The notes beneath the pieces are model-generated. The model made no database searches. It saw only the letters and a program-made list of their open reading frames with translations, and was not told the origin of the DNA. The translations under genes and the position numbers were made by a program. This document shows positions 6,969 through 16,400 of a stretch of DNA of 36,340 nt, one piece after another (the first letter of the stretch is position 1; each line of letters begins with the position of its first letter). This stretch comes from Candidatus Cloacimonadota bacterium (lineage in GTDB: Bacteria > Muiribacteriota > UBA6191): the NCBI GenBank assembly GCA_002402105.1, contig NVVD01000003.1, forward strand, positions 167,569 through 203,908. Direction: 5' to 3'.

Positions 6969-8369
6969 ATGAAAGTAAATACTCTTGTTATTGGTGCAGG
7001 TCCTGGTGGTTATGTTGCTGGTATTCGTTTAGGTCAACTTGGTATTGATACTCTTGTTGTAGAAAAAGAAAATGTTGGTGGAGTTTGTTTAAATGTTGGA
7101 TGTATTCCATCAAAAGCAATGATTCATGCTGCTAAATCTTTTTATAAAGCTAGCAACGAGTTTTCTACATTTGGTGTAAATATCGAAAATATCAGCCTTG
7201 ATTTTGAAAAAATGATTTCATGGAAAGACTCGATTACTAAAAAACTTACCACAGGCATCTCTGGTCTATTAAAAGCAAATAAAGTAAAGCATTTAAAAGG
7301 TACAGCTAGCTTTATTAGTAATAAAAAAGTAAAAGTTTTAAAAGCTGATGGAAGTCAAGAAATCATTGAGTTTGACAATTGTATAGTGGCTACTGGTTCA
7401 TCACCTACTGCTATACCAGGCTTTGAAGTCGATCAAGATAAAATTGTTGACTCAACTGGAGCTTTATCTTTTAAAAGTTTACCTAAGTCTTTAACCATCA
7501 TCGGTGGTGGTTATATTGGGCTTGAGCTTGGTATGGTTTATGCCAAATTAGGCACTAAAGTTACCGTTGTTGAGTTTTTAGACTCTGTACTTGCTGCATT
7601 TGATAAAGATGTTATAAAAGTTATTGAAAAGAAACTTAAAAAGCTTAAAGTTGTAGTTCATACTAGTGCTAAAGCAAAGTCTTATACTAAATCTGGTAAT
7701 CAGGTTACTTTAAAGTTTGAAACTAAAAATGGAGTTAAAGAAGTAACATCTGATCATATCTTTGTATCTATTGGACGAGTACCAAATAGCAAAGGTCTGG
7801 GCCTTGAAAATATTGGTGTAAAAATTGGTGAACGTGGTTTTATTAATGTAAATGATAAACTACAAACCAATGTTTCAAATATTTATGCTATTGGTGATTT
7901 AGTTGGTCAACCTATGCTTGCACACAAAGCCTCAAAAGAGGGAGAAATTGCAGCAGAAGTTATCGCAGGTCATAATTCAGTTTTAGATATAAGACAGATT
8001 CCTGCTGTTGTTTTTACTGACCCTGAGATTGCTCAAGCTGGTGTATCTGAAACAGAAGCTAAAGCACAAGGACTTAATGTTAAAGTTAGTAAGTTTCCGT
8101 ATGCTGCCATTGGTAGAGCTATGACGACTAACGAAACAGAAGGTTTTGTTAAGTTTATTTCACACAAAGAAACAAACGAAGTTTTAGGTATTACAATTAT
8201 TGGAGCCAATGCCTCTGATTTAATCAGCGAAGCATCTTTAGCTATTGAAATGTGTGCCTTTACCGAAGATATCGCTTTAACTGTCCATGCTCACCCTACT
8301 TTTGGTGAAATTTTAATGGAAGCAGCTAAGGGTAATCTTGGAGAAGCCATACATATAATTAACAAGTAA
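6969..8369 (+). CDS. lpd: Dihydrolipoyl dehydrogenase (E3)
   Basis: FAD flavoprotein that reoxidises dihydrolipoamide and reduces NAD+, completing the complex. The 466-residue protein starts with the FAD-binding GAGPGGYVAG. It has the redox disulfide Cys40/Cys45 (GGVCLNVGC), the NAD-binding GGGYIGLELG, the second FAD motif with IYAIGDLVG, and the C-terminal His-Glu dyad in HPTFGE (His442, Glu447) contributed across the dimer. Length and motifs are standard. AAGGAG lies just before the ATG, overlapping the end of the E2 gene, so the two are read together. A rho-independent terminator follows at 8426-8450 and ends the operon. The same E3 could also serve other 2-oxoacid dehydrogenases or the glycine system. 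Confidence 0.97.
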   Translation: MKVNTLVIGAGPGGYVAGIRLGQLGIDTLVVEKENVGGVCLNVGCIPSKAMIHAAKSFYKASNEFSTFGVNIENISLDFEKMISWKDSITKKLTTGISGLLKANKVKHLKGTASFISNKKVKVLKADGSQEIIEFDNCIVATGSSPTAIPGFEVDQDKIVDSTGALSFKSLPKSLTIIGGGYIGLELGMVYAKLGTKVTVVEFLDSVLAAFDKDVIKVIEKKLKKLKVVVHTSAKAKSYTKSGNQVTLKFETKNGVKEVTSDHIFVSIGRVPNSKGLGLENIGVKIGERGFINVNDKLQTNVSNIYAIGDLVGQPMLAHKASKEGEIAAEVIAGHNSVLDIRQIPAVVFTDPEIAQAGVSETEAKAQGLNVKVSKFPYAAIGRAMTTNETEGFVKFISHKETNEVLGITIIGANASDLISEASLAIEMCAFTEDIALTVHAHPTFGEILMEAAKGNLGEAIHIINK

Positions 8370-8425
8370 GTGCTTGAAATATAGAGATGTCTGACACTTT
8401 TTACTCTACTTTAATTACATTATAT

Positions 8426-8450
8426 AACTTTGAAACAAAGTTTGTTTTTT
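8426..8450 (+). terminator. Rho-independent terminator of the bkd operon
   Basis: AACTTTG (8426-8432), loop AAA and CAAAGTT (8436-8442) form a 7-bp stem followed by TGTTTTTT. It is 57 nt after the lpd stop and before the next gene. Confidence 0.75.
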
Positions 8451-8487
8451 ATCGTATAGTATAGTAATGACAATAAAAGGGGAACTC

Positions 8488-9510
8488 ATGTCTAAAATTT
8501 ATATTATACTATTGGCGCTTTTTTCTACTATTTCTTATGCAAGAACAATAATTAGCGATAAAAATCCTGCCGTAATAAGACAAGTTTCTATAAAAGGAGA
8601 GATAGCAAAACTTTCTTTGCAAGTTATCGCTGATGGTTTTGCGCAGCTAAGATGTATGTGTCCTGAGTCTACTTTTGCAGCGAATGTAAGAGAAAATAAT
8701 GGTAGCTTTAATGTATACGTCAAAAAAAGTTGGTTAGAAGAGTCTTATCCTCAACTACTCAAAGATAAAGACTATTTACCAAATTTATATTCAAATAATC
8801 AGAGTGTATTAATAGTTTACGACAGCCAGTTAGCCTTCGTAAGAGATGAAAATAAGTCTATTTCAAGCTATAGAGCTATTAAAATGGCCGGTGGAAGTAT
8901 TATAATAGGTAAGTACACAGCAGACCGTAATGATCGATTTTCTCTTGAACAACCTCTTTCTTCAAGATTTATTCCAACAGATACTCCGATACAAAATAAC
9001 AATGAAAGTAGCCATGAAGGCAATGCATATATAATACACTCAAGCAATCCTGCTGCTCTATTAGCTGTAGAGATCCAAGAAGATAAAGTTCATTTAGAAC
9101 TTCAAATCATTAATAGTAGTATGCCTATAGCTAGATGTATTTGTGCAACAAATACCTTTAGCGCAGCAATTAATGAAAACAATGGAAAGTTTAATGCTAC
9201 TATGAGTCTTGAACTTTTCCAAAAATATCTTCCTGAACTTGTTGAAGATCCTAATCTAATTTCCAAAAAATATACTGAAAAATCAGAGCTTTACATCTTT
9301 GCTGGAAAATTAAATTTACAGTTAGAAGGAATCTCAAAGGTTATAGGATCTGAAATTGTAGAAGTTAAACTTATACAAGCAGTACAATATACTAAAGAAA
9401 GTGAAGATGCTTTTAGCTTTAATGGACCAACAGATAGGTCTTACTACTATACAACTGATGGAGATAATGAAGATGACCTATCTAATAGTTTTAATGACAT
9501 CATGAAATAA
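8488..9510 (+). CDS. Exported protein with two tandem copies of an unknown CxC domain
   Basis: I do not recognise this 340-residue protein. The ATG at 8488 is preferred over the in-frame ATG at 8467 because AAAAGGGG lies 5 nt before it and the product then starts with a clean signal peptide (MSKIYIILLALFSTISYA). The mature part is an internal duplication with a 161-residue offset. Residues 26-110 carry RCMCPESTFAANVRENNGSF (Cys56, Cys58), and residues 187-270 carry RCICATNTFSAAINENNGKF (Cys217, Cys219). Each is followed by a Leu/Glu-rich helix with YPQL or LPEL, then Ser/Leu-rich strands. The paired CxC could bind a metal or form disulfides after export; this is inference. The C-terminus is acidic. 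It has its own terminator and no obvious partner gene. Confidence 0.72.
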   Translation: MSKIYIILLALFSTISYARTIISDKNPAVIRQVSIKGEIAKLSLQVIADGFAQLRCMCPESTFAANVRENNGSFNVYVKKSWLEESYPQLLKDKDYLPNLYSNNQSVLIVYDSQLAFVRDENKSISSYRAIKMAGGSIIIGKYTADRNDRFSLEQPLSSRFIPTDTPIQNNNESSHEGNAYIIHSSNPAALLAVEIQEDKVHLELQIINSSMPIARCICATNTFSAAINENNGKFNATMSLELFQKYLPELVEDPNLISKKYTEKSELYIFAGKLNLQLEGISKVIGSEIVEVKLIQAVQYTKESEDAFSFNGPTDRSYYYTTDGDNEDDLSNSFNDIMK

Positions 9511-9534
9511 AAAGTCTTGTTAAAATAGACTTTT
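9510..9534 (+). terminator. Hairpin terminator after the CxC-repeat protein gene
   Basis: AAAAGTCT (9510-9517) and AGACTTTT (9527-9534) form an 8-bp stem directly at the stop codon. The T-run is part of the stem, so strength is moderate. Confidence 0.5.
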
Positions 9535-9955
9535 ACACCCACCATAAGCGCTAAACCAAATTATAATCCCATTAGATTAAATTTTTAATAATAACTTTAA
9601 TAAAAGAGTATTAAAATATATTTATAGACTAATAGATATAATCAAATTTAAAATATAAATATTAATTACATCAGTGATTGGTACTGATTTTATTGCTTAA
9701 TTACTAATATTTGTGACTTTATCCCAGACTTAACAATGTCTGATTTTTCTAAATCTTACCAAAATACTGTAGCTCAAATATTTAAAGATTATTAGTTTTG
9801 ACAAAATGACACTTTCTTTTGCTCAATACTTAAATATGCTATTTTACAGCCTTAAATTTTATTACTAGGACTCTTTTTTTACCTAAATACTTGACGTTAT
9901 AAATCCTAGCAGTAAAGTTAACTGTTTTTAAATAAAATACTATAGGAGAATATAT
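9535..9955. other. 421-bp AT-rich intergenic region with two small hairpins
   Basis: No credible gene is seen. Two small hairpins are each followed by T-rich sequence: TCAGT/ACTGA (9671-9675 and 9683-9687, then TTTTATT) and CAGAC/GTCTG (9725-9729 and 9738-9742, then ATTTTTCT). A 19-codon frame starts at 9736 without a ribosome site. A possible promoter for the transporter gene lies at 9891-9918. The hairpins could be remnants or part of an untranslated RNA; the evidence is weak. Confidence 0.4.
9891..9918 (+). promoter_or_regulatory. Possible promoter of the NSS transporter gene
   Basis: TTGACG (9891-9896), a 16-nt spacer and TAAAGT (9913-9918) lie upstream of the start codon at 9956. The -10 match is only 4 of 6. 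Confidence 0.35.
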
Positions 9956-11404
9956 ATGCAAGAAAGAGAACAATGGGGCTCACGTTTAGCCTTTGTATTA
10001 GCAGCGGCTGGTTCAGCAATTGGTTTAGGTAATATCTGGAAATTTCCATATATCACTCATGAAAATGGTGGTGGAAGTTTCGTTTTATTATATTTATTTT
10101 GTATTGCAATTGTTGGTTTACCAGTAATTATTGCTGAAATGATGGTGGGTAGAGCTACTAAAAAAAGCCCTGTAGCTGCTATTGAAGAGCTATCGGGTAA
10201 AAATTCTCCTTGGAAAATCATGGGATTAATGGGAGTTGCTGCTTCTTTTATTATCTTATCTTTTTATGCTGTTGTTGCTGGTTGGGTGATGCACTATACC
10301 TATCTAGCTTTTAGTGATTCATTTTCAGGAATGAAAGCAAACCAATTTAGTGAAGTATTCAACCAAATTTTTGTAAATCCTTGGCTTAACTTTGGGTGGG
10401 CAACTATATTTATGGCAATTACTCTATTTATCGTTATTGGTGGAGTAAAAGATGGAATCGAAAAAGCTGTTAAAATTTTAATGCCCGTATTAATCGTTAT
10501 TATGATTTTACTTGTTATCAACTCTATTTTTTTACCAAACAATGGCTTTGAAAAAGCACTAAAATTTATATTTCTACCAACAGGTGGTTTACACGGTGCA
10601 GCTATTTTAGAAGCTCTTGGTCATGCTTTTTTTACATTAAGTCTTGGCATGGGGGCTATGCTTACTTATGGTTCGTACCTTGATGACAAAACAAACCTTT
10701 TCAAGGCTGGTCTTATTGTAGTAGCCCTAGATACAATCATAGCTCTTTTAGCCTGTATTATTATTTTTTCAATTATGTTTGCTTATGGAGGTAAAGTAAG
10801 TAATGGTGCTGGACTAGTATTTATCTCTCTTCCACAAGAGTTTGCAAAAATGAATGGAGGCTACTTTGTTTCAATTGCCTTTTTTCTATTATTATTTTTT
10901 GCAGCCCTTACATCTGCTATTTCATTGCTTGAGGTCCCTGTTGCTTATTTAATAGACAAGGGATGGGCAAGAAAAAAGGCTTCTTTTACAATGGGGATTT
11001 CTATTTGGTTGCTATCAATACCTTGTGCCTTATCAAACTCTGAGTTTTGGAAAAATAAGTTTGCTTCAGTTACGATGTTTGATTTTAAAGAAAAAACCGT
11101 ATTTTTTAATAAGATGGATTATTTAGCGTCTAACTGGTTATTACCTCTTGGTGGACTACTAATAGCTGTTTATGTTGGGTGGTTTATCAGTGATAAGTTA
11201 CGTAGTGAGCAATTTAAAATTGGTAGTAATAGTGAACGCCCTTTTCATTACATACCTTGGGTATTTTTTACTGCTGTAGTCTCTCCTATTATTGTCTCTA
11301 TGATTATACTAATAGAAGCAGAAGTCATAGATAAAAAAGCTATCAATCAATTTTTTGATGGACTTGTTGGTAGCAAAACAACAATAAAACAAATTCATAA
11401 ATAA
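9956..11404 (+). CDS. Sodium:neurotransmitter symporter (NSS/SNF) family transporter
   Basis: Inner-membrane sodium-coupled importer with a LeuT fold, probably for an amino acid or related small amine. At 482 residues it fits bacterial NSS proteins. The unwound TM1 signature GSAIGLGNIWKFPYITHENGGG is spread over residues 19-40, and TM6 carries FFTLSLGMGAMLTYGSYL-type sequence (near residues 223-241). About eleven to twelve hydrophobic segments are visible. The ribosome site TAGGAGA lies about 6 nt before the ATG. It is a single-gene unit: an intergenic region with a possible promoter is upstream and a strong terminator is downstream. The substrate cannot be read from sequence. No amino-acid catabolic gene is adjacent, although the branched-chain dehydrogenase operon lies 1.6 kb upstream. 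Confidence 0.94.
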   Translation: MQEREQWGSRLAFVLAAAGSAIGLGNIWKFPYITHENGGGSFVLLYLFCIAIVGLPVIIAEMMVGRATKKSPVAAIEELSGKNSPWKIMGLMGVAASFIILSFYAVVAGWVMHYTYLAFSDSFSGMKANQFSEVFNQIFVNPWLNFGWATIFMAITLFIVIGGVKDGIEKAVKILMPVLIVIMILLVINSIFLPNNGFEKALKFIFLPTGGLHGAAILEALGHAFFTLSLGMGAMLTYGSYLDDKTNLFKAGLIVVALDTIIALLACIIIFSIMFAYGGKVSNGAGLVFISLPQEFAKMNGGYFVSIAFFLLLFFAALTSAISLLEVPVAYLIDKGWARKKASFTMGISIWLLSIPCALSNSEFWKNKFASVTMFDFKEKTVFFNKMDYLASNWLLPLGGLLIAVYVGWFISDKLRSEQFKIGSNSERPFHYIPWVFFTAVVSPIIVSMIILIEAEVIDKKAINQFFDGLVGSKTTIKQIHK

Positions 11405-11418
11405 AATTATTTAATTTA

Positions 11419-11453
11419 AAAAGCCCTACAGATAATATTTGTAGGGCTTTTTT
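11419..11453 (+). terminator. Strong rho-independent terminator after the NSS transporter gene
   Basis: AAAAGCCCTACA (11419-11430) pairs with TGTAGGGCTTTT (11440-11451), a 12-bp stem with a GCCC core and a 9-nt loop, followed by more T. Confidence 0.9.
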
Positions 11454-11805
11454 CTTGAAAAAATTATTGATAAGACCATCTCTGATCTAAACCCTGTTTC
11501 AAAAATAAAAGACTCATTAGTAACTTCATTAGCAATACCATTTTAATTAAATGATAAAAATGAAATTTTCCGAGCTTCTTGAACTTCCGTATAATAATAA
11601 AGCCAAATCTGAGTGGGCATAATAAATAAAAAATTATGTTGGTAACATTTCTATTTTACTTTATTAAAAATAAACTAGTTTTATAACTAAAAAAACTACT
11701 CAGCTTATTAAAAGTAAGTAGTTTTTTTCAACTGTATTTAATTTAAAGTTTTTCTAAAAGAAAGCTAATATATTTATATTAAAAATTCAAAAAGAAAAGT
11801 TTTAT
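11454..11805. other. Intergenic region between converging genes
   Basis: No convincing gene. A 23-residue frame (11551-11622, with internal Met at 11560) has codon use like a protein but no ribosome site and no known match, so I leave it uncalled. The region contains the bidirectional terminator at 11689-11728. Confidence 0.5.
11689..11728. terminator. Bidirectional terminator upstream of the coiled-coil gene's 3' end
   Basis: AAAAAAACTACT (11689-11700) and AGTAGTTTTTTT (11717-11728) form a perfect 12-bp repeat with a 16-nt loop. The A-run and T-run flanks make it a terminator in either direction. It lies 78 nt past the stop of the minus-strand gene at 11806. Confidence 0.7.
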
Positions 11806-13011
11806 TTATGATCCTTCTGCAATATTCCTCAAAGCTTCTTGCTGCTTTATTTGTAATTGAACCGCATCAAAGTTAGATGCTGTTTGAGCTCTTTTTAATC
11901 TGGCAATCTCGTTATCAATCACTTTAATTTTATTACATCTAGTAATATTGCTATTACCTGTATATGCTGTCACCATATTTTTTCTAGCAGTATATTCCTT
12001 TGAATTAGACAAATAAAGTTTTACTGAATAACTAGTATAAGAAGCTTGTATAGTAGAAATTTGATTACATTCCTTAATACCTTTAATATCAGCTGTCAAT
12101 CCATCAATAAGATTCGCTTCCCTATCTTGTCCTGCTTCAGCTTTTTCTCTTTCCACAGCTTTTTTTTCAGCTTCTGAAATAGCATCTACACAAGCTTTAG
12201 TTGTAGGCTCACTTCTACATAAAACTTTTAATTTAGCTCTAGAAGGTTTATATCTATCCGGTATATTACCAGCCCTGATTTGCTTAAGTAAATCATCATT
12301 TTCTTTGACAAAATCACTGACACTTTCATCAGCTATTCTTCCATTTTCCACTTCTAATTCTTTTGCAGTAATATCAGCCAATAATTTATCATCTATTTTA
12401 ATTTTTTTATCACCAATTACCATATTCCCTTTACCATCGCGAGCACAATTGCCTCTATCTTTCGCACAAGCCTCAATAAAATCTGCTCTCTCAGTCTGAG
12501 ATGCAGAAGCACTATTTTTATTCATCTGGTCAGCAAGCTTTCCAACAACTCCTGAAACAGCTCCCATTGCTTCTGTAGTCATTTGTTCTTCGGCTGCTAA
12601 TGCTGCTTGAGTAGCTCCATTGACACGTTGGTAGTTTTGTGAGGCTGCATTCATACTTTGCGTAAACATTGCGTTTCTTTGTTGTTTGTATGCATCACTT
12701 AAAAATGCTGCATTTGGGTCTAACATCGGAAAACCTTTAACAGCCCCAGAAGAAGTATTTTGCTCTGTTTTTAATTTAGCTAATCTTTCTTGCCTCATTA
12801 ATTGAAATTGCTCTTTTTGACCTTGTACTTGAGCATCTGCTTGAGCGGCATCTGCTTGGGATTTTGCAGCTTGAGCTTTTGCAGCAGTCTGTAATAAAGG
12901 TTTTGCTGTTGACATAACATCTGACATATTAAATGTTCCTGCAGCATAACTAGAGGATATTACCGATACCGATAAAAATAATGTATTTAAGATTTTTAAT
13001 GAAGTTTTCAT
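11806..13011 (-). CDS. Exported Ala/Gln-rich coiled-coil protein, function unknown
   Basis: A 401-residue protein that I cannot assign. It has a clear signal peptide (about residues 1-24, ending SSYAAG). Residues 30-150 are Ala/Gln/Met-rich and likely helical or coiled-coil, with AKAQAAKSQADAAQADAQVQ as the clearest stretch. The middle holds a Cys pair flanked by charged residues (ACAKDRGNCARDG). Two further Cys lie in the region CRSEPTTKAC and two near the C-terminus (ECNQ, RCNK). Even Cys numbers suggest disulfides after export. GGGAG precedes the ATG by about 5 nt. Its higher Ala content sets it apart from its Lys/Ile-rich neighbours. It is separated from the next minus-strand genes by 450 bp, so it is probably monocistronic. 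A structural periplasmic or surface role is only a guess. Confidence 0.7.
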   Translation of the reverse strand: MKTSLKILNTLFLSVSVISSSYAAGTFNMSDVMSTAKPLLQTAAKAQAAKSQADAAQADAQVQGQKEQFQLMRQERLAKLKTEQNTSSGAVKGFPMLDPNAAFLSDAYKQQRNAMFTQSMNAASQNYQRVNGATQAALAAEEQMTTEAMGAVSGVVGKLADQMNKNSASASQTERADFIEACAKDRGNCARDGKGNMVIGDKKIKIDDKLLADITAKELEVENGRIADESVSDFVKENDDLLKQIRAGNIPDRYKPSRAKLKVLCRSEPTTKACVDAISEAEKKAVEREKAEAGQDREANLIDGLTADIKGIKECNQISTIQASYTSYSVKLYLSNSKEYTARKNMVTAYTGNSNITRCNKIKVIDNEIARLKRAQTASNFDAVQLQIKQQEALRNIAEGS

Positions 13012-13263
13012 ATAGACTCCCGTCTTATTAACTTAGTTTTAAAATATATAGTTTAACAATTATATAAAATCAATGCAATGAGATAAAATATTCCCATTAG
13101 ATACATTATTCAACCATTTGTAAAATACGTCAATCCTAAATATTAAAAATAATGTAATTATTTTTAATTTAATCCTAAAAATAAAAAAAGAAGGACAAAA
13201 ATTATATAAAAGTGTTATATTTTGTATGGATAATAACAAGTGATAAATTATTGGTTCAAAATA
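13012..13263. other. AT-rich intergenic region upstream of the coiled-coil gene
   Basis: The region should hold the minus-strand promoter of the gene ending at 13011, but I find no clear -35/-10 pair. No credible coding frame is present; a 71-codon minus-strand frame here is Ile/Phe-rich with no ribosome site. Confidence 0.4.
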
Positions 13264-13463
13264 TGAAAATAGCAAAAAAGATATTAGTTAATATGTATTC
13301 TCCTCAAAAGAGCTTTAAACTTTCTAAAAGTTTAAAAATAACAAAGATCTTAAGAAGACCTTATATCGCAAATCTATTTAATAAAGCAAAAGATGTATTT
13401 CAAGAATTAAAAAATGAACTTTTTGGCCACCCTAAAGGCAATTTTATCGATTTGTACGTTTAA
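13264..13463 (+). CDS. Possible small basic protein
   Basis: A doubtful 65-residue frame using the ATG at 13264; a longer version could begin at 13212. The product is Lys-rich (KIAKKILVNMYSPQKSFKLS at its start), with a helical-looking end (NKAKDVFQELKNELFG). There is no visible ribosome site. Its stop abuts the 3' end of the minus-strand phosphatase gene with no gap, which is compact enough to be a real convergent gene. It could equally be chance in AT-rich DNA. Confidence 0.3.
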
Positions 13464-16400
13464 TTACTTAATTTTTATCACAATAAAAGTTATATCGTCT
13501 GATGGGTCGTTTTCTTTTCTAAAACTAGCTAAATCTTCAATTAGGTCATCTTTTAAAGTTTTTGCATCTCCACTCATATGAGTGTGTAAAAAGCTTTCAA
13601 ATCTATCATAACCATAAAGCTCTAATTTTGAGTTTTCAAGCTCATTGACTCCGTCTGTATATAAGATTACCCAATCACCTGATTCTAAATGACTAACTTT
13701 AGTTTCATAATCTAATGGAGCAAACATACCAAGTACTAGGCCTTTAGCATTCAAATGCTCTAATTCTTTTGTTTTATTACGGTATAAATACATTCTGTTA
13801 TGACCAGCTGAAGAATAATGTAGTTTCATTGTTTTTAAATCAATACTACAATAAAAAGCAGAAGCAAAAAGTGAGTTGTTTTTTCTATCGTTAGAATAGT
13901 TATTGATAGCTTCTAAAGTTTCACCTGTATTAAGAGGGTCAATAGCCAATAACCTTAAAAAAGCTTTTAGAGTTGTACCAAATAATGATGGGCCAATCCC
14001 TTTTCCTGAGACGTCTGAAATTAAAAAACCTATTTTAGATTTATCTTCAAATTCAACAAAATCATAAAAGTCCCCTCCTAAATATTTTGCCGCTATAAAA
14101 TAGTGCTCGATATCTAGTTTATTATCAGAATCGGGTGCTTTTGATGGCATTAAACTTTCTTGAACACCCTGCCCTTGAATATTATCTTTTTCAACTTTTT
14201 CTAAATATGCTTTAGATACTACTGTAGCTGCTTGAGATGATAGACTATTAAAAAAACTTCTTTTTTCCGAATGCAAAGATTGTTCTCCATTTACTATTTC
14301 AAATAAGCTTTTACTGGGATTTGCTAACAATAAGAATCCTTCAATTGGTATAGCATCTGCACTTATTTTTTCTAGTTCTTCAGTAGAAGCGCTTAAAACT
14401 TCAGCGATTTGATCTAAATGGTCTGATTTTGCTCGAATCCATTGGAGCCAAAAACTCTCTACGCCAAACTCTTTTGCCCATTTTGGAGAAATTAATAAAC
14501 CCTCTTCGTCTCCCATATTTTCTAATTCTAAGCAGACATACTTATGTAAGCTCAATTTTTGATCTTCATCAAATAATTCTGAATTTACTCTATAAGTTTC
14601 TGAAGCTATAAATCTTTCTTTTGAAGTTTTCTCAAAAAAAGCCAAATAAGTAAAGTCAGACGGTAATTGATGACAAAATTGCTCAGCAGCATAAAATAAC
14701 AAAGATGACATAGCTTCTTTTGAGTCTACATTTTTATCTTTTTTAAGTAACATTTCATTTAATTTATTTACTGAACTTAGTTCTAATACTTTTTGATTAA
14801 TAGAAAGTATCATCTTTTTAAAATACCAAGTCATCAAACCAATTTCATCTTCTCTTTTGATGGTTATATCTGATTCCTCTAGGTTTCCGTTAGTAAATTG
14901 TACCACTTTTTTTGTTAAAAAATTAACAGGGTTCACCACTTTAGAGGAAAGTAAACTACCTAAATATAAACTAATTAAAACAGTTAAAATTAAAACTAAA
15001 ATTAATAATATTTTAAGTACTTCAATCTCTCCATAAGCTAAATCAACAGGCAAAGAAAGAATGAAAAATTTATTTGTAAAAAGTGAAGGATAAATAGTTG
15101 AAATATATTTTCTATCATTTTTAACATATAAAAAAGAATAACTTGAAGACGGAGAGTTTAACCATTCATTTATTTCAGTTATTTTTTCATTATTTATAGA
15201 TTTAATAGCCTTTAATACAAAATTTATACCATCTTTATCTTGTACTGTTGACTCAGTATTTTTTCTCCATATTTTATTCAAAAATTTTAAATTAGGATTT
15301 CCATTTTTTAGCCCTAAAATATAATAAAATAAACTTTTATAAAAAGCATAATCCTTATTTATTATATTAGTATTGGCTGATTCTTTTAAAATCAAAAGCT
15401 TTTTATGAAGATTAAAAACTTTTTTATCTAATTGTTTAAATTCAGAAAAACTAATCGACTTATTTTTAAAATATAAACTTGCATTTAAATACTTTGACAT
15501 TTTTAATGATAAATTTTTATCTGATATTTTTAATAAATTGAAATCAATATCCATATTGTAAAGATTACAAAAATATTCACTCATATTTTTATTTAAAATA
15601 ACACCTACAGCAATACCCTTTGGAGGATGATCAATCCCTGTAAAGTAAAGAGATAAGTCAGTTGTAGGAAAAGTATCCCAACTCAATCTCAAAACCTCTC
15701 CACCACTTGTAAGACTAAACCAATTTCCTCTAAGTGCTGCTAAATCATGAATACCAAAAACTGCACTCATAATAAATTCTTTCTTTTTATCTCTACCAAA
15801 AACACCTAAAATACTTGTTTTTGAAAAGAGTTCTATACCATTAGATAAAGCAGGCCAAACAGAGTCATTATAATCTGAAACTTCAGATGAATAATCATCT
15901 TCTGATATAAGATTATAATCAATGATACTTTGTTTCAAAGACATATTTAAAGAAGTATTTAATTTTAATTCTTGTTTTTGTTTTTCTATTTCAAAATCAT
16001 AAATAGGAATGTCATAAGGTTCAGTTATTTGTTTTAGAGCTAATTTACCATCTGTAAATAAAGTTCTTGTTTTCATTTTTTCTAAAATTAAATCTAAACT
16101 TTTTGAATCATTTAAATAAAAATTTTTATATAGCTCTTTAAACTTTTTAATCTTTTGCTCATATATTTTTTGTTTTACACCACTATCTTTGAATATAGTT
16201 TTCAATAAAGAATGCATCGATAATATTAAATTTTTTCGTCGTTTTTTAATTTGAGTTATTGCCGGCTCTAAATCTTGCATTTTGATTACATAATTTTTAT
16301 CAAAATGATTAGTTTTTTTTAATAATTTACTCAATTTTAAATTTGGTGATATCGGCTTAATAATAGTTAAAAATTCTTTTAAATCTTGTACTAAAATATC

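Noticed and set aside
11551-11622. A 23-residue small protein
   Set aside because: Codon use looks plausible, but it is very short, has no ribosome site and no match, so I could not support it.
13060-13275. A 71-codon minus-strand frame
   Set aside because: It is Ile/Phe-rich, has no ribosome site and overlaps the start of another doubtful frame; it looks like chance in AT-rich DNA.
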